A stretch of 40,650 bases of DNA from Chloroflexota bacterium (GTDB lineage Bacteria; Chloroflexota; Anaerolineae; Anaerolineales; Anaerolineaceae), in the NCBI GenBank assembly GCA_021789855.1, contig JAJYIW010000005.1:1-40650 (forward strand), in the 5' to 3' direction. Below, in pieces: positions 23,988 through 33,141 of this stretch. Made by a program: the position numbers and the translations under genes. The notes below the pieces were generated by a model. That model saw only the letters and a list, made by a program, of their open reading frames with translations, had not been told where the DNA came from and searched no databases. Position 1 is the stretch's first letter. Every line of letters starts with the position of its first letter.

Positions 23988-24957
23988 GCGCGTCGGCAAT
24001 ACCCTGTTCGATGGGCAGGCGCGCCTCCCATCCCAGCAGCTTTTTAGCGGTGTCTGCATTGGCGTAAGCCCCGGCCACGTCGCCTGGACGAGGGGGCATT
24101 TCCCGCTTATTGATCGTTTTCCCGTAAACTTTTTCAAAGGCCGCCACCAGCTCGCGCACGGTCACACCCCGGCCGGTGCCGAGGTTGATCACCAGGTACT
24201 TCTGTTCTGGATGCTCCGAGCGGGCAAAAGCCTGCGAAAATTGCTCGACGGCCTGGATATGCGCCAAGGCCAGGTCCCATACGTGGATGTAATCGCGGAT
24301 GCCAGTGCCATCGCGCGTCGGCCAGTGGGTGCCGGTGATGTCAAAATAAGGCTCCTGGCCCATAGCTACCGAAACCAGCTTGCCGAGGACATGGGTCGGG
24401 TTTTTGATGTGGATACCAGAGCGCATCCTGGGATCGGCGCCAATGGGGTTGAAGTAGCGTAACGCGATGCCTTCCAGGCCATAAGCATTGCAGAAATCCT
24501 GTAGAACCATTTCCATCATATACTTGGTGCGGGCGTAGGGGCTGGAAGGTTTAAGTGGAGAAGTTTCGGTGACCATAAAACCCGGCACCACGTCATAAAT
24601 GGAAGCAGAAGAGCTGAATACGATGCGCGGGTAACCCAATTCACCCAGGCGGCGGAAAAGATCCATCGATTTGACCACATTTTCATGGTAATAGTCATAA
24701 GGCCTGGCTACCGACTCGGGGACGACAATTAGCGCCGCGCAGTGGATGGTGGCCTGGATGTCTGGATGGTCTTTGAAGATAGTTTCCAGGGCCTGCCGGT
24801 CGGCGATGTCGGCCTGGTAGAAAATGCGCCCACGCGTGAACTCGACTCGTCCGGTGACCAGTGAATCCAGGATGATAGGGGTATGGCCGTGATCTTCCAG
24901 GGCAGAACAAATCGTGCTGCCGATATAGCCTGCTCCGCCGGTGATTAGGTATTTCAT
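23944..24957 (-). CDS. galE: UDP-glucose 4-epimerase
   Basis: GalE interconverts UDP-glucose and UDP-galactose with bound NAD. The 337-residue protein has the Rossmann motif GGAGYIGS at 7-14, the catalytic Ser region SSSASIYD, YARTK (Tyr-x3-Lys), and ALRYFNPIGA. GGGAG precedes the ATG at 24957. It is divergent from the aldo/keto reductase. Specificity for Glc/Gal against GlcNAc/GalNAc cannot be read with certainty. Confidence 0.92.
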   Translation of the reverse strand: MKYLITGGAGYIGSTICSALEDHGHTPIILDSLVTGRVEFTRGRIFYQADIADRQALETIFKDHPDIQATIHCAALIVVPESVARPYDYYHENVVKSMDLFRRLGELGYPRIVFSSSASIYDVVPGFMVTETSPLKPSSPYARTKYMMEMVLQDFCNAYGLEGIALRYFNPIGADPRMRSGIHIKNPTHVLGKLVSVAMGQEPYFDITGTHWPTRDGTGIRDYIHVWDLALAHIQAVEQFSQAFARSEHPEQKYLVINLGTGRGVTVRELVAAFEKVYGKTINKREMPPRPGDVAGAYANADTAKKLLGWEARLPIEQGIADALKWGELRNSVLHFD

Positions 24958-25081
24958 AGGACTCCCTGTGTAAGTTAATTAAGGTAGTTGAATTTTACCC
25001 AGGTTGGGCAGAATCGACCAGTGGAAGTGGGTTTCTTGCGAGTGCCTCTCATGTAGTCATGCGATGCACGGGTGAAGCTAT

Positions 25082-25087
25082 TATAAT
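25082..25087 (+). promoter_or_regulatory. -10 box of the aldo/keto reductase promoter
   Basis: A perfect TATAAT lies 38 bases before the ATG at 25126, leaving room for a short leader with the strong GAGGAGGT ribosome binding site. No clear -35 box is seen. Confidence 0.45.
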
Positions 25088-25125
25088 CAGGCTTATTAGA
25101 TCCTGTGATCACTGAGGAGGTAGCC

Positions 25126-26103
25126 ATGCAATATCGAAAACTGGGTTGGACCGAACTTGAGCTTTCAACGGTGGGGCTGGGCACATGGGCGCACGGCGGT
25201 GGCGGCTGGCGCTTTTCGTGGGGGCCGCAGGACGATGAGGAGTCGATGGCAACGGTGGCTGCCGCCCTGGAGTTAGGGGTGAACTGGATCGACACGGCGG
25301 CGGTCTACGGCCTGGGGCATGCAGAGGAAGTGACCGGCGCGGCTTTAAAGAAACTGGGAAAATGCCCGATTGTGGCCACGAAGTGCGGGCGCGTGCCGGT
25401 GGAAGGTGGGGGCATTGTGAGCCGGCTGACAGCAAAGAGTGTGCGCGAAGAATGCGAGGCTTCGCTGCGGCGACTGCAGGTGGAGGTCATCGACCTTTAC
25501 CAGGTGCATTGGCCCGATCCAGAGGCGCAGATTGAGGAAGGCTGGTCGACCATCGCTGACCTGGTGAAGGCCGGCAAAATCCGCTATGCAGGAGTATCGA
25601 ATTTTAACGTGGCCCAGCTCAAACGCATCCAGCCGATCCACCCGGTAGCCTCGCTCCAGCCCCCCTACAGTATGTTGATGCGCGGTGTGGAGAAGGAAAC
25701 CCTGGCTTATTGTGCTGCTAACCGGATCGGTGTGGTGGCTTATAGCCCCATGCAAAAAGGCCTGTTGACCGGTAAGGTGACGCCAGAATGGGTGGCCAGC
25801 CTGCCGGCTGACGATCACCGCCGGCGCGATTCCAACTTCAACCAGCCGCGGCTGGGTTATATCACCGAGCTGCTGGATGGCCTGCGTGGAATGGCCGAAA
25901 AGAACCAGATCAGCCTGGCGCAACTGGCCATCGGCTGGGTCCTGCGTCGGCCTGAGCTGACCTCGGCGATCGTGGGCGCACGCCGGCCAGCCCAGATTCA
26001 AGAAACGGCGGCAGCCGGGGACGTGATCCTCGCTGCCGGTGATTCAGCAGCTATCGAGACATTATTACAGGCCTATGAGCATAAGCTCCAGGTGGGCGTA
26101 TGA
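25126..26103 (+). CDS. Aldo/keto reductase
   Basis: The 325-residue protein is an NAD(P)H-dependent TIM-barrel reductase with the catalytic tetrad visible: D56, Y61, K86 and H128. The cofactor-binding end is present (YSPMQKGLLTGK and AIVGARRPAQIQE). The substrate is unknown. GAGGAGGT four bases before the ATG at 25126 fixes the start, seven codons inside the open frame. A drug-type MFS gene follows after 31 bases. Confidence 0.92.
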   Translation: MQYRKLGWTELELSTVGLGTWAHGGGGWRFSWGPQDDEESMATVAAALELGVNWIDTAAVYGLGHAEEVTGAALKKLGKCPIVATKCGRVPVEGGGIVSRLTAKSVREECEASLRRLQVEVIDLYQVHWPDPEAQIEEGWSTIADLVKAGKIRYAGVSNFNVAQLKRIQPIHPVASLQPPYSMLMRGVEKETLAYCAANRIGVVAYSPMQKGLLTGKVTPEWVASLPADDHRRRDSNFNQPRLGYITELLDGLRGMAEKNQISLAQLAIGWVLRRPELTSAIVGARRPAQIQETAAAGDVILAAGDSAAIETLLQAYEHKLQVGV

Positions 26104-26134
26104 GTTCTATCCTGATTTCTTAATGGGAGATTAT

Positions 26135-27634
26135 ATGTCAAAATTAGAAAAGGTCACTGAGGCGGGCCCGGCATCAGTACACCAACGCATCGATTACAAA
26201 TGGATTGCCCTGAGCGTGACGACGATCGGTGCATTGATGTCGGCGATTGATGGTACCATCGTGATCCTGGCGCTGCCGGATATGATGGAGAAGCTGCATG
26301 CAGACCTGATTGAGATGGTCTGGGTCATTATGGGCTACATCCTGATCAGCACCGTCTTTTTGTTAACTTTCGGGCGTGTGGCCGATATGCTTGGACGCGT
26401 GCGGATGTACAACCTGGGCTTTGTTGTCTTCACCGTCGGCTCGGCGTTGTGCGGATTTTCGCAGAGCGCGACACAGTTGATCCTTTTCCGCCTCGTGCAG
26501 GGTGCAGGCGCCGCGCTCATGATGGTGAACAGCCCGGCGATTATCACCGAGGTCTTTCCGCCAAACGAGCGCGGGCGTGCGCTCGGCATTAATGGGATTA
26601 CCTGGGCGCTCGGTGGCATTGTGGGCCCGCTTCTCGGCGGCTTAATCCTCACTGCTGCCGATTGGCGCTGGATTTTCTTTATCAATGTGCCCATCGGGAT
26701 ATTCGGTACACTCTGGGGTTATCGTGCCTTGCACGAATTATCCAAACCCAAACAGGGGGAACGGTTTGACCCCTGGGGTGCATTGACTTTTAGCCTGGGT
26801 TTGGTTGCCTTACTGATTGCACTCACATTGGGGATCGACTTCAGTTGGACCTCACTGCCGATCCTGTCACTTTTTGCCCTCTTTGTGGTGATGCTGGTGG
26901 TGTTCTTTACATGGGAACGGCGCGCGACGAATCCGGTGCTCGATCTCTCGCTATTTAAACAACGTGTCTATAATTTTTCGGTCCTGGCCGCAATGCTCCA
27001 GTCGCTGGCCATGTTCGCCGTCAACTTCTTAATTGTCTTCTACCTGCAAGGTGTGCGAGGGTATGATCCACTGACTGCTGCCATCATGCTCATTCCGCTT
27101 TCTGTCGTGAGCGCGGTAGTGGGGCCTCTGAGTGGGTTGCTCGCCGATCACATTGGCGCGCGGATTCCTGCCACCCTTGGGGTGCTGCTGCAAGCCGGTG
27201 CGCTGGTATTGTTTATTACGCGGCTTTCTCCCACGACGCCCTACCTGGAAATTGCTCTTGGCCTGGCATTGATGGGCCTGGGCGGGGGCTTGTTCTGGTC
27301 ACCCAACACCAGTGCGGCGATGAATAGCGCAGCCGTGAACCGGCTGGGGATTGCCTCGGCGACGCTTGCCACCTTACGGCAGACAGGGATGGTGACAAGT
27401 TTTGCGGTGGCGCTGGCAGTGGCGGCAGGGAGTCTACCCCATCAAGTGGTGATGAACCTCTTTGTCGGCACCAATGTGGCCCTCGGTTCGCAGGCGATGC
27501 AAGCGTTCATTGTCGGCATTCAGAATGCGTTTATTGTTTCAGCCGTGCTTTGCCTGGTTGCGGCGGGTTTTTCGCTCGTGCGGGGAAAAGAGGATCGGAA
27601 GCGACAGGCGCAGCTTCACACGTCGTTGGAATAA
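26135..27634 (+). CDS. MFS transporter, DHA2 (14-helix drug:H+ antiporter) family
   Basis: The 499-residue membrane protein shows DHA2 hallmarks: the first-helix motif SAIDGTIVILALPDM, WVIMGYIL, motif A-like GRVADMLGRVRM, and motif C-like GIVGPLLGG. About 14 hydrophobic segments can be counted. It probably exports a drug or metabolite using the proton gradient. GGGAG is close to the ATG at 26135. Leucine codons CTC and CTT appear more often than in the CTG-rich neighbours, a mild hint of separate origin. The stop is one base from the comEC stop. Confidence 0.9.
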   Translation: MSKLEKVTEAGPASVHQRIDYKWIALSVTTIGALMSAIDGTIVILALPDMMEKLHADLIEMVWVIMGYILISTVFLLTFGRVADMLGRVRMYNLGFVVFTVGSALCGFSQSATQLILFRLVQGAGAALMMVNSPAIITEVFPPNERGRALGINGITWALGGIVGPLLGGLILTAADWRWIFFINVPIGIFGTLWGYRALHELSKPKQGERFDPWGALTFSLGLVALLIALTLGIDFSWTSLPILSLFALFVVMLVVFFTWERRATNPVLDLSLFKQRVYNFSVLAAMLQSLAMFAVNFLIVFYLQGVRGYDPLTAAIMLIPLSVVSAVVGPLSGLLADHIGARIPATLGVLLQAGALVLFITRLSPTTPYLEIALGLALMGLGGGLFWSPNTSAAMNSAAVNRLGIASATLATLRQTGMVTSFAVALAVAAGSLPHQVVMNLFVGTNVALGSQAMQAFIVGIQNAFIVSAVLCLVAAGFSLVRGKEDRKRQAQLHTSLE

Positions 27635-27635
27635 G

Positions 27636-30008
27636 CTAATTTGACCTTTCCGCCTCCACCCACATTTGCTTGCCATCGGTGCTGACCTCTACCCAGCCGT
27701 TCTGGTCGGTGCGCAGCAGGGGATAGCCCTGCACGGCCTGGAGCGTGGCATCATCCGGCAGGTTGGTTTGGGTATGGTAAGGAAGGCTCAGGAGGATGAG
27801 CTGGGGGTGGAGTAAGGTAATGTGGGCTGGGCGGTTAAGTTCAGCCGCACCGCCACCAGCCATGAGCAAGACGTTGACGGGTTGTTGCCAGGAGGCATAC
27901 GCATCCTGGGGGGTGGACTTTCCGGAGGCAGACCAGCCAGTGGCAAGCAGCGCCCGGAAGGTGCCCCATTGCAGAAGCAGGGTAGCGCCTTGCTTATCCC
28001 CAACGCTGAGCAGCGCCAGAGTGGCGCCGCCGCCCAGGTCGAATGCCTGGCCAACCTGGATGGAATAGGTGAGTAAACCGGACAAATCGCTGGACAACTG
28101 GCGTGAGGCGGCGCTGGCCGTTGGGTCTACGGCCCATAGCACCCTTTGAGGCGGAAAATTTTCGATGGCATGCGGCAGCCCTGCCAGGTCAGCCTGCTGT
28201 GTGGAAGTGATTAAGATAAGGTCCAGCCCGCGATCAACCAGGGGCAACCGCCGGCCCAAAGCCTGGTTCAGCCCGGCCGGCCCTGTCCCGCCATTGATCA
28301 AAATCCTTTGACCAGCCGGCGCCTGGATCAGCAGGCTGTCGGTGGCGCCCGCCTCAATCATCGTCAGGTGCAGTTGGCCATCCGGACGGGTGAGCACCTG
28401 GCTCCAGACCACGATGGTCAACCCCGCCACCACCACCAGGCCCGTCACAGGCGATGCTACCTGGCGCACCAGGGTAGATTTATCTTTGACCAGGGTGAGG
28501 GTAAAAAGAAAGGTGTAAAAGAAGATTACGAGGGTAAGGCTGACCGGCCCCAGGTTGATGGCGCTGTTGGGCAGGTTACCCAGGGCCATCACCATCCGGT
28601 CGGTGTAGGCAGCAAACGGCCAGGCCAGGTAACCCAGCCAGCGTCCCAGGGAGAGGTCGAGGAGGCCGCCCAGCAGAGCAATCCCGCCGAATATCTCGAC
28701 CAGGGGTTGGGGTGGCAGGACGAGTGGGTTGGCGATGAGGGAGACCAGGGACAGGCTACGGAAATGGTAAGCCATGATAGGCAGGGTGGTGATCTGGGCG
28801 GCCAGGGTCATGAGGAAATAGTCTCCAACCGGGCCCGCCAGCCGGTCGGCGGTGGATTGAGGCAGGAGACGCGTGGCCAGGCGGTTAAAGGCAGCCTGCA
28901 TGGGAGTGGCATAGAGCACCAGGCCAAGGGTGGCCATGAAGGTGAGCTGGAAGCTGATATCCCACGGCAATGTGGGGCTGATCAGGCACATGAGCGCGGC
29001 GGTGAAAGCCAGGCTGTTCACCCCGGCCTGTCGCCGGCCGATCTGCTGTCCTAGCAGGCCGATCCAGGCCATGATGGCGGCGCGCAGCACGGAAGCCCCG
29101 GCGCCAACCAGCAACGTGTAGAGGGCAATGGCGATGGCGGTCAGCGCGGCGCCCTTGCGCGTGCCAAGCAGCCGGCTGAAGACATAGGAAAACAAGGCGG
29201 CCAAAATCGAAATGTTATACCCCGAGATCGCTACGATGTGAGCGGTCCCGCTGGCCTTAAAGGCCTGTGACAGGTCGGCCGGCATGCCCGAAGCGTCGCC
29301 CAGGAGGATACCGGCCATCAGGTCGGATTCGGGGGGTGGAAAAATCGCTTCGATGACGGCCAGCGCGTGCTGTTTGAAGGCATATAGAATGGTTAAGAAG
29401 GGGCTGCCCTGCCCGCTTTTCAGTCGGGTTATTCTGGCGAAGGCCATGCGACTGAGGATGCCCTGGGTCTGGGTCAAGGTTTCGCTGGAAGGGGGCGTTA
29501 AAGTTCCATCCACCTGTACCAGGTCGCCATAAGCAATCGTCGCCAGCGGGGAAGCCTGTACCTGGATGAGCCCGCTGGCAGGTTGGGTTGTGGTTAATGG
29601 GCTGCCCGCGCCGGATGGCGCCACCTGGGAGACCTGGATCAGCAGGGTGGTCGATGGGTCGCGCTGGGTGGGAGGCTCGACGACCAGGCCGGTGATGCGG
29701 AGGGGGCCAGCATTATTAAAGCGGGCAATCGAGCCGGCGGCGACGAGGTCCTGGTTGGCCTGGTAGCGGGCAGCGCCGGCCCCCAGAGCCACCAGCAGGA
29801 GCAGGGGTGGGAGAACCAGGGGAGGGCCGCCCTGGGCCAGCCGACGCAGACCCGCCAGCCTGGTTCCCGGTGGAATCAAGCGCCGGATGGCCAGGAGGGC
29901 TACCAGGCCAAAGCCGGCCAGCCCCAGCCAGGCCGGCCAGGTCCAGCCGATCAGAGAGGCCAGCAACAGGCCGCTCAAAAACGCCAACGAAAGCCAGAGG
30001 AGGGGCAT
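27636..30008 (-). CDS. comEC: ComEC/Rec2 DNA-uptake channel with degenerate beta-lactamase-like domain
   Basis: ComEC forms the inner-membrane channel for single-stranded DNA in natural transformation. The protein has N-terminal helices, a soluble OB-like domain, and the competence domain with DLMAGILLGDASGMP and SGTAHIVAISGYNISIL, then many helices. The C-terminal domain has the metallo-beta-lactamase fold pattern (IEAGATDSLLIQ, ILINGG), but its metal motif reads TSTQQAD instead of THxHxDH and the later HHGS is GGGA. I prefer the ATG at 30008 (790 residues), ten bases after TATAAT. The frame also allows 30050 (804 residues), 21 bases after the methyltransferase stop. Confidence 0.9.
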   Translation of the reverse strand: MPLLWLSLAFLSGLLLASLIGWTWPAWLGLAGFGLVALLAIRRLIPPGTRLAGLRRLAQGGPPLVLPPLLLLVALGAGAARYQANQDLVAAGSIARFNNAGPLRITGLVVEPPTQRDPSTTLLIQVSQVAPSGAGSPLTTTQPASGLIQVQASPLATIAYGDLVQVDGTLTPPSSETLTQTQGILSRMAFARITRLKSGQGSPFLTILYAFKQHALAVIEAIFPPPESDLMAGILLGDASGMPADLSQAFKASGTAHIVAISGYNISILAALFSYVFSRLLGTRKGAALTAIAIALYTLLVGAGASVLRAAIMAWIGLLGQQIGRRQAGVNSLAFTAALMCLISPTLPWDISFQLTFMATLGLVLYATPMQAAFNRLATRLLPQSTADRLAGPVGDYFLMTLAAQITTLPIMAYHFRSLSLVSLIANPLVLPPQPLVEIFGGIALLGGLLDLSLGRWLGYLAWPFAAYTDRMVMALGNLPNSAINLGPVSLTLVIFFYTFLFTLTLVKDKSTLVRQVASPVTGLVVVAGLTIVVWSQVLTRPDGQLHLTMIEAGATDSLLIQAPAGQRILINGGTGPAGLNQALGRRLPLVDRGLDLILITSTQQADLAGLPHAIENFPPQRVLWAVDPTASAASRQLSSDLSGLLTYSIQVGQAFDLGGGATLALLSVGDKQGATLLLQWGTFRALLATGWSASGKSTPQDAYASWQQPVNVLLMAGGGAAELNRPAHITLLHPQLILLSLPYHTQTNLPDDATLQAVQGYPLLRTDQNGWVEVSTDGKQMWVEAERSN

Positions 30009-30018
30009 AGATAAAAAT

Positions 30019-30024
30019 ATTATA
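30019..30024 (-). promoter_or_regulatory. -10 box inside the 5' end of the comEC frame
   Basis: A perfect TATAAT on the minus strand is followed by ten bases and the ATG at 30008. It lies inside the longer frame, so use of this promoter would give the shorter ComEC with almost no leader. Confidence 0.4.
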
Positions 30025-30071
30025 GCCAGGATGCGCCAGGGCGCTGGCATTTTTACCGTCGATTATGGTGT

Positions 30072-30683
30072 TTACTGAGGCTGGCGTTTACGGAGCAGGC
30101 CGGGGATGAACATGGGTGTATGCAAGCGGTAATCCTGGTAGGCCTGGCCGAAACGCTGGACTAATTTTTTCTCTTCCAGGATGGCTCCCACCACGATGTA
30201 GCCGCTCAAGCCCAGGTATAGGATCAGCAAGCCCTGCGTCATGATGGGTGTAAGCCAGATGAAAAGCAAGCCGAAAGTGTACAGGGGATGCCGGATCCAG
30301 CGATACAACCCAACCGTGACCAGTTGGCCTTCCTCCTGGGTCAGGGAGCCTGGGGGAGTGAACCATTGGCGCAGGCCGATAAAGGCCAGGGCGCCGGTTT
30401 GCCATACCCCTGCCAACAACCCAAGCCCGGATAATCCCTGTAAGAGAAGGGTGAGGGCAACCCATGGATACGGTATCCGGTAAAGGACGCGATCAGGAAA
30501 CCAAAGGGGCAGGAAGAGGATGGGCACCAGGGTGACGACCGAGATGATGGTAAATAGCAGGCGGTATAGGCGCCTCGCGTTCCCTCCAAACCGGGCTTCC
30601 GCCCATCTTTTGAGCCAGAAGGATGCCAGCAGAGAATGAACGGCGCCATATACGATGACAGCCAGGAGGATGGCGATAATCAT
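30072..30683 (-). CDS. Membrane methyltransferase, isoprenylcysteine carboxyl methyltransferase/PEMT-like
   Basis: The 203-residue protein has about five hydrophobic segments and the C-terminal ICMT/PEMT pattern: GLYRWIRHPLYTF, then EEKKLVQRFGQAYQDY. Members transfer a methyl group from SAM to lipid-linked or small hydrophobic substrates at the membrane; the substrate here is unknown. NnrU-type proteins are a related possibility. The frame opens at 30743, but a TATAAT seven bases before the ATG at 30683 and the hydrophobic start MIIAILLAVIVYG support the shorter form. comEC follows. Confidence 0.8.
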   Translation of the reverse strand: MIIAILLAVIVYGAVHSLLASFWLKRWAEARFGGNARRLYRLLFTIISVVTLVPILFLPLWFPDRVLYRIPYPWVALTLLLQGLSGLGLLAGVWQTGALAFIGLRQWFTPPGSLTQEEGQLVTVGLYRWIRHPLYTFGLLFIWLTPIMTQGLLILYLGLSGYIVVGAILEEKKLVQRFGQAYQDYRLHTPMFIPGLLRKRQPQ

Positions 30684-30690
30684 AGACGAA

Positions 30691-30696
30691 ATTATA
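30691..30696 (-). promoter_or_regulatory. -10 box of the membrane methyltransferase promoter
   Basis: TATAAT on the minus strand is followed by seven bases and the ATG at 30683, which predicts a leaderless mRNA. No ribosome binding site is seen upstream. Confidence 0.55.
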
Positions 30697-30829
30697 AAGC
30701 GATTCGGCTGGTCGCCTGGTAGAATGTATATCCCTGCTTCCATTCAAAAGACGTGGAGGAGATTGGCAAATTAGGTGGGAATGGGTAGAATCAGCTATTA
30801 TTCATACTTACAGGAAGGATGAGAATGGT

Positions 30830-31627
30830 ATGCCGAAAAGTAAACGCCCTAGAAATTATGGCAAGGCCCAAAAAAAGGTAAATAAGAGGGACTCGAATTT
30901 TTACGTCCGTATCGCCGCCGGTGCAGTGATCGTGCTGGTCCTCGTCGCGATTGTCTATTTTTTCATCGCGAACAACAAGCAGCGTGCAGCTACGACCGCG
31001 GACAGCAGCACAGCTACGGCGGCCATGCTGGCGACGGTTTCCCAGGCAACGTCAGCCGTTACCCCTTCACCCGCTGCGACCTCGGGAGCCACCACTCCTC
31101 AGCCTGCCGTAGCGAAGACCTTACAGTGGTCTTCCCCGCCGCCTATGACCATCGATAAAACCAAGAAATATACCGCCACTGTCACCATGGCCAAGGGCGG
31201 GCAGTTTGTTATCCAGCTCTACCCGGATAAGGCGCCCATTACGGTGAACAGCTTTGTTTTCCTGGCCCGCCAGCATTTTTATGATGGTGTGACCTTCCAC
31301 CGGGTACTCCAGGGCTTTATGGCCCAGGGTGGAGACCCAACCGGCACCGGTTCGGGGGGGCCGGGATACCAGTTCGTCAATGAAAATAGCGACCTGACTT
31401 TTGATAAGGCGGGTGTGGTGGCCATGGCAAATGCCGGACCCAATACCAATGGCAGCCAGTTCTTCATCACCTTCGGCCCCCAGCCATCCTTGAATGGTAA
31501 TTACACGATCTTTGGGCAGGTCATCAGCGGCATGGATGTGGTCAATTCCATTCGCCTGCGCGACCCATCGACAAACCCCACCTATCCAGGCGATGCCATC
31601 TCTACGATTACCATATCTGAACAGTAA
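30830..31627 (+). CDS. Membrane-anchored cyclophilin-type peptidyl-prolyl isomerase
   Basis: The 265-residue protein has a basic N-terminus, one transmembrane helix (about 27-46), a Ser/Thr/Ala/Pro linker and a cyclophilin domain from about residue 110. The active-site motif FHRVLQGFMAQGGD holds the catalytic Arg, and MANAGPNTNGSQFFIT and GQVISGMDVV complete the pattern. It should help proteins fold on the outer face of the membrane. AGGAAGGA lies about 11 bases before the ATG. A strong terminator follows. Confidence 0.92.
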   Translation: MPKSKRPRNYGKAQKKVNKRDSNFYVRIAAGAVIVLVLVAIVYFFIANNKQRAATTADSSTATAAMLATVSQATSAVTPSPAATSGATTPQPAVAKTLQWSSPPPMTIDKTKKYTATVTMAKGGQFVIQLYPDKAPITVNSFVFLARQHFYDGVTFHRVLQGFMAQGGDPTGTGSGGPGYQFVNENSDLTFDKAGVVAMANAGPNTNGSQFFITFGPQPSLNGNYTIFGQVISGMDVVNSIRLRDPSTNPTYPGDAISTITISEQ

Positions 31628-31649
31628 CTGCCCTCTTTTTGTAGACAGG

Positions 31650-31685
31650 ATACCCGCAACGGATGGACTGGTTGCGGGTATTTTA
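31650..31685 (+). terminator. Rho-independent terminator after the cyclophilin gene
   Basis: An 11-bp perfect stem (ATACCCGCAAC at 31650-31660 paired with GTTGCGGGTAT at 31671-31681) has a 10-base loop and is followed directly by TTTTAT. This is the clearest intrinsic terminator in the window. Confidence 0.88.
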
Positions 31686-31779
31686 TATCGATAACTCCCT
31701 AAAGTTTGGTTGTAATAGAATACGAATGGCCGTAGAATCATTCTATTCTCCAATTTACCCGTTGAAAGGGAATGTGCCA

Positions 31780-33141
31780 ATGAATGAGCGCTTGCCTTTA
31801 CGTACCAAGCTGGCTTATGGGTTTGGCGATATGGGCTTTAGCCTGACTTCGACCATCATTGGGGCTTATTTCGCCATCTTCCTGACCGATGTGGTTGGCA
31901 TTCTGCCTGCCACAGCAGCGGCGGCTATCTTCATCGGGCGTACCTGGGATTACATCAATGACCCCATGGTCGGCTATCTTTCGGACCGCACCCGGACGCG
32001 TTGGGGCCGGCGGCGCCCGTTCATTTTATTTGGCGCGATCCCCTTTGCCCTGGCTTATGTCTTGATGTGGTACCGCCCGCCTCTCGCCAGCCAGGTGCTG
32101 CTGGCGGCTTATTATGCCTTTGCCTATATCCTTTTTGATACGGCGGCCACCGTGGTGTATATGCCGTATTATGCCCTGACCCCTGAGCTCACCTCCAACT
32201 ATGATGAGCGCACATCCCTATCCACTTACCGTATGTTCTTCTCCATATTGGGTGGCCTGGTCGCGTTCACCATCCCACTGCTGATTATTGGCGCCTTCCA
32301 ACCTGAAAATGCTCCTCGCATCTTGTTAATGGGCGTCATTTTCGCGGCAGCCAGCGCCCTGCCGATGTTCGTGGTATTTTTTGGCACGCGCGAGCGCCCG
32401 GAGTTTTCTGAGCTAAAAGAACCCGGGCTGCGGGATTCTTTAAAGGCAGCCGTCAAAAACCAGCCTTTCATTTTTGGTGCGGTGATCTTCCTTCTCACTA
32501 TGGTTTCCATCGATATCCTGGAAACCACCCTGTTGTATTTCATCAAGTACGTGGTGCAGCGTGAATCGCAAAGTGACCTCATTATGGCGATCATTTTTGT
32601 AGTCGCAATCTTATTCCTCCCGTTTTGGGAATGGACATCTCGGCGCTGGAATAAGCGCCTTGCCTACTGCGCCGGCATTGCTTTCTGGGCGGTTGTGCAG
32701 ATCGTGATGATCTTGCTGAACGCCGCTACCCCGCTGAGCATCATTCTTTTCCTGTGCTTCCTGGCAGGAATTGGGGTCAGCTCAGCCCACGTGCTGCCCT
32801 GGTCGATCATTCCGGATGCCATCGAATGGGATGAGTGGCAAACGGGTGAGCGCCACGAGGGCATGTTCTACAGCCTGGTTACCCTGTCTCAGAAAGTGGC
32901 TTCGTCTATCGCCATCCCATTAATTCTGCTGATCTTACAGGTCACCGGGTATGTTCCCACGGCGCAAACCCAACCGGCCAGTGCGCTCCTGGGCATCCGG
33001 CTGGCCATCGGCCCCATCCCTGCGCTGCTTCTTTCCGGCGGCATTCTCTTCTCTATCCTTTATCCCCTCAGCCGTGAAAGTCACCAGCGCATCGTGAGAG
33101 AACTGGAAGCGCGGCGAGCGGCGCAAAAGGCGGGCGCATGA
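31780..33141 (+). CDS. GPH family (MelB-like) sugar:cation symporter
   Basis: The 453-residue membrane protein begins LRTKLAYGFGDMG and has the GPH motif WDYINDPMVGYLSDRTRTRWGRRRPFIL. It has about 12 helices and the late IEWDEWQTGERHEGMFYS segment typical of this family. Members carry glycosides, pentosides or hexuronides with Na+ or H+. AAAGGG is nine bases before the ATG at 31780; the frame opens earlier, inside the terminator region. It is the first gene of a seven-gene run and its stop overlaps the GNAT start as ATGA. Confidence 0.88.
   Translation: MNERLPLRTKLAYGFGDMGFSLTSTIIGAYFAIFLTDVVGILPATAAAAIFIGRTWDYINDPMVGYLSDRTRTRWGRRRPFILFGAIPFALAYVLMWYRPPLASQVLLAAYYAFAYILFDTAATVVYMPYYALTPELTSNYDERTSLSTYRMFFSILGGLVAFTIPLLIIGAFQPENAPRILLMGVIFAAASALPMFVVFFGTRERPEFSELKEPGLRDSLKAAVKNQPFIFGAVIFLLTMVSIDILETTLLYFIKYVVQRESQSDLIMAIIFVVAILFLPFWEWTSRRWNKRLAYCAGIAFWAVVQIVMILLNAATPLSIILFLCFLAGIGVSSAHVLPWSIIPDAIEWDEWQTGERHEGMFYSLVTLSQKVASSIAIPLILLILQVTGYVPTAQTQPASALLGIRLAIGPIPALLLSGGILFSILYPLSRESHQRIVRELEARRAAQKAGA

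Noticed and set aside
28308-29054. A 248-codon open frame on the plus strand inside comEC
   Set aside because: It is antisense to clear ComEC motifs, is rich in Gln, Gly and His in the way of a GC-rich shadow frame, and has no family resemblance.
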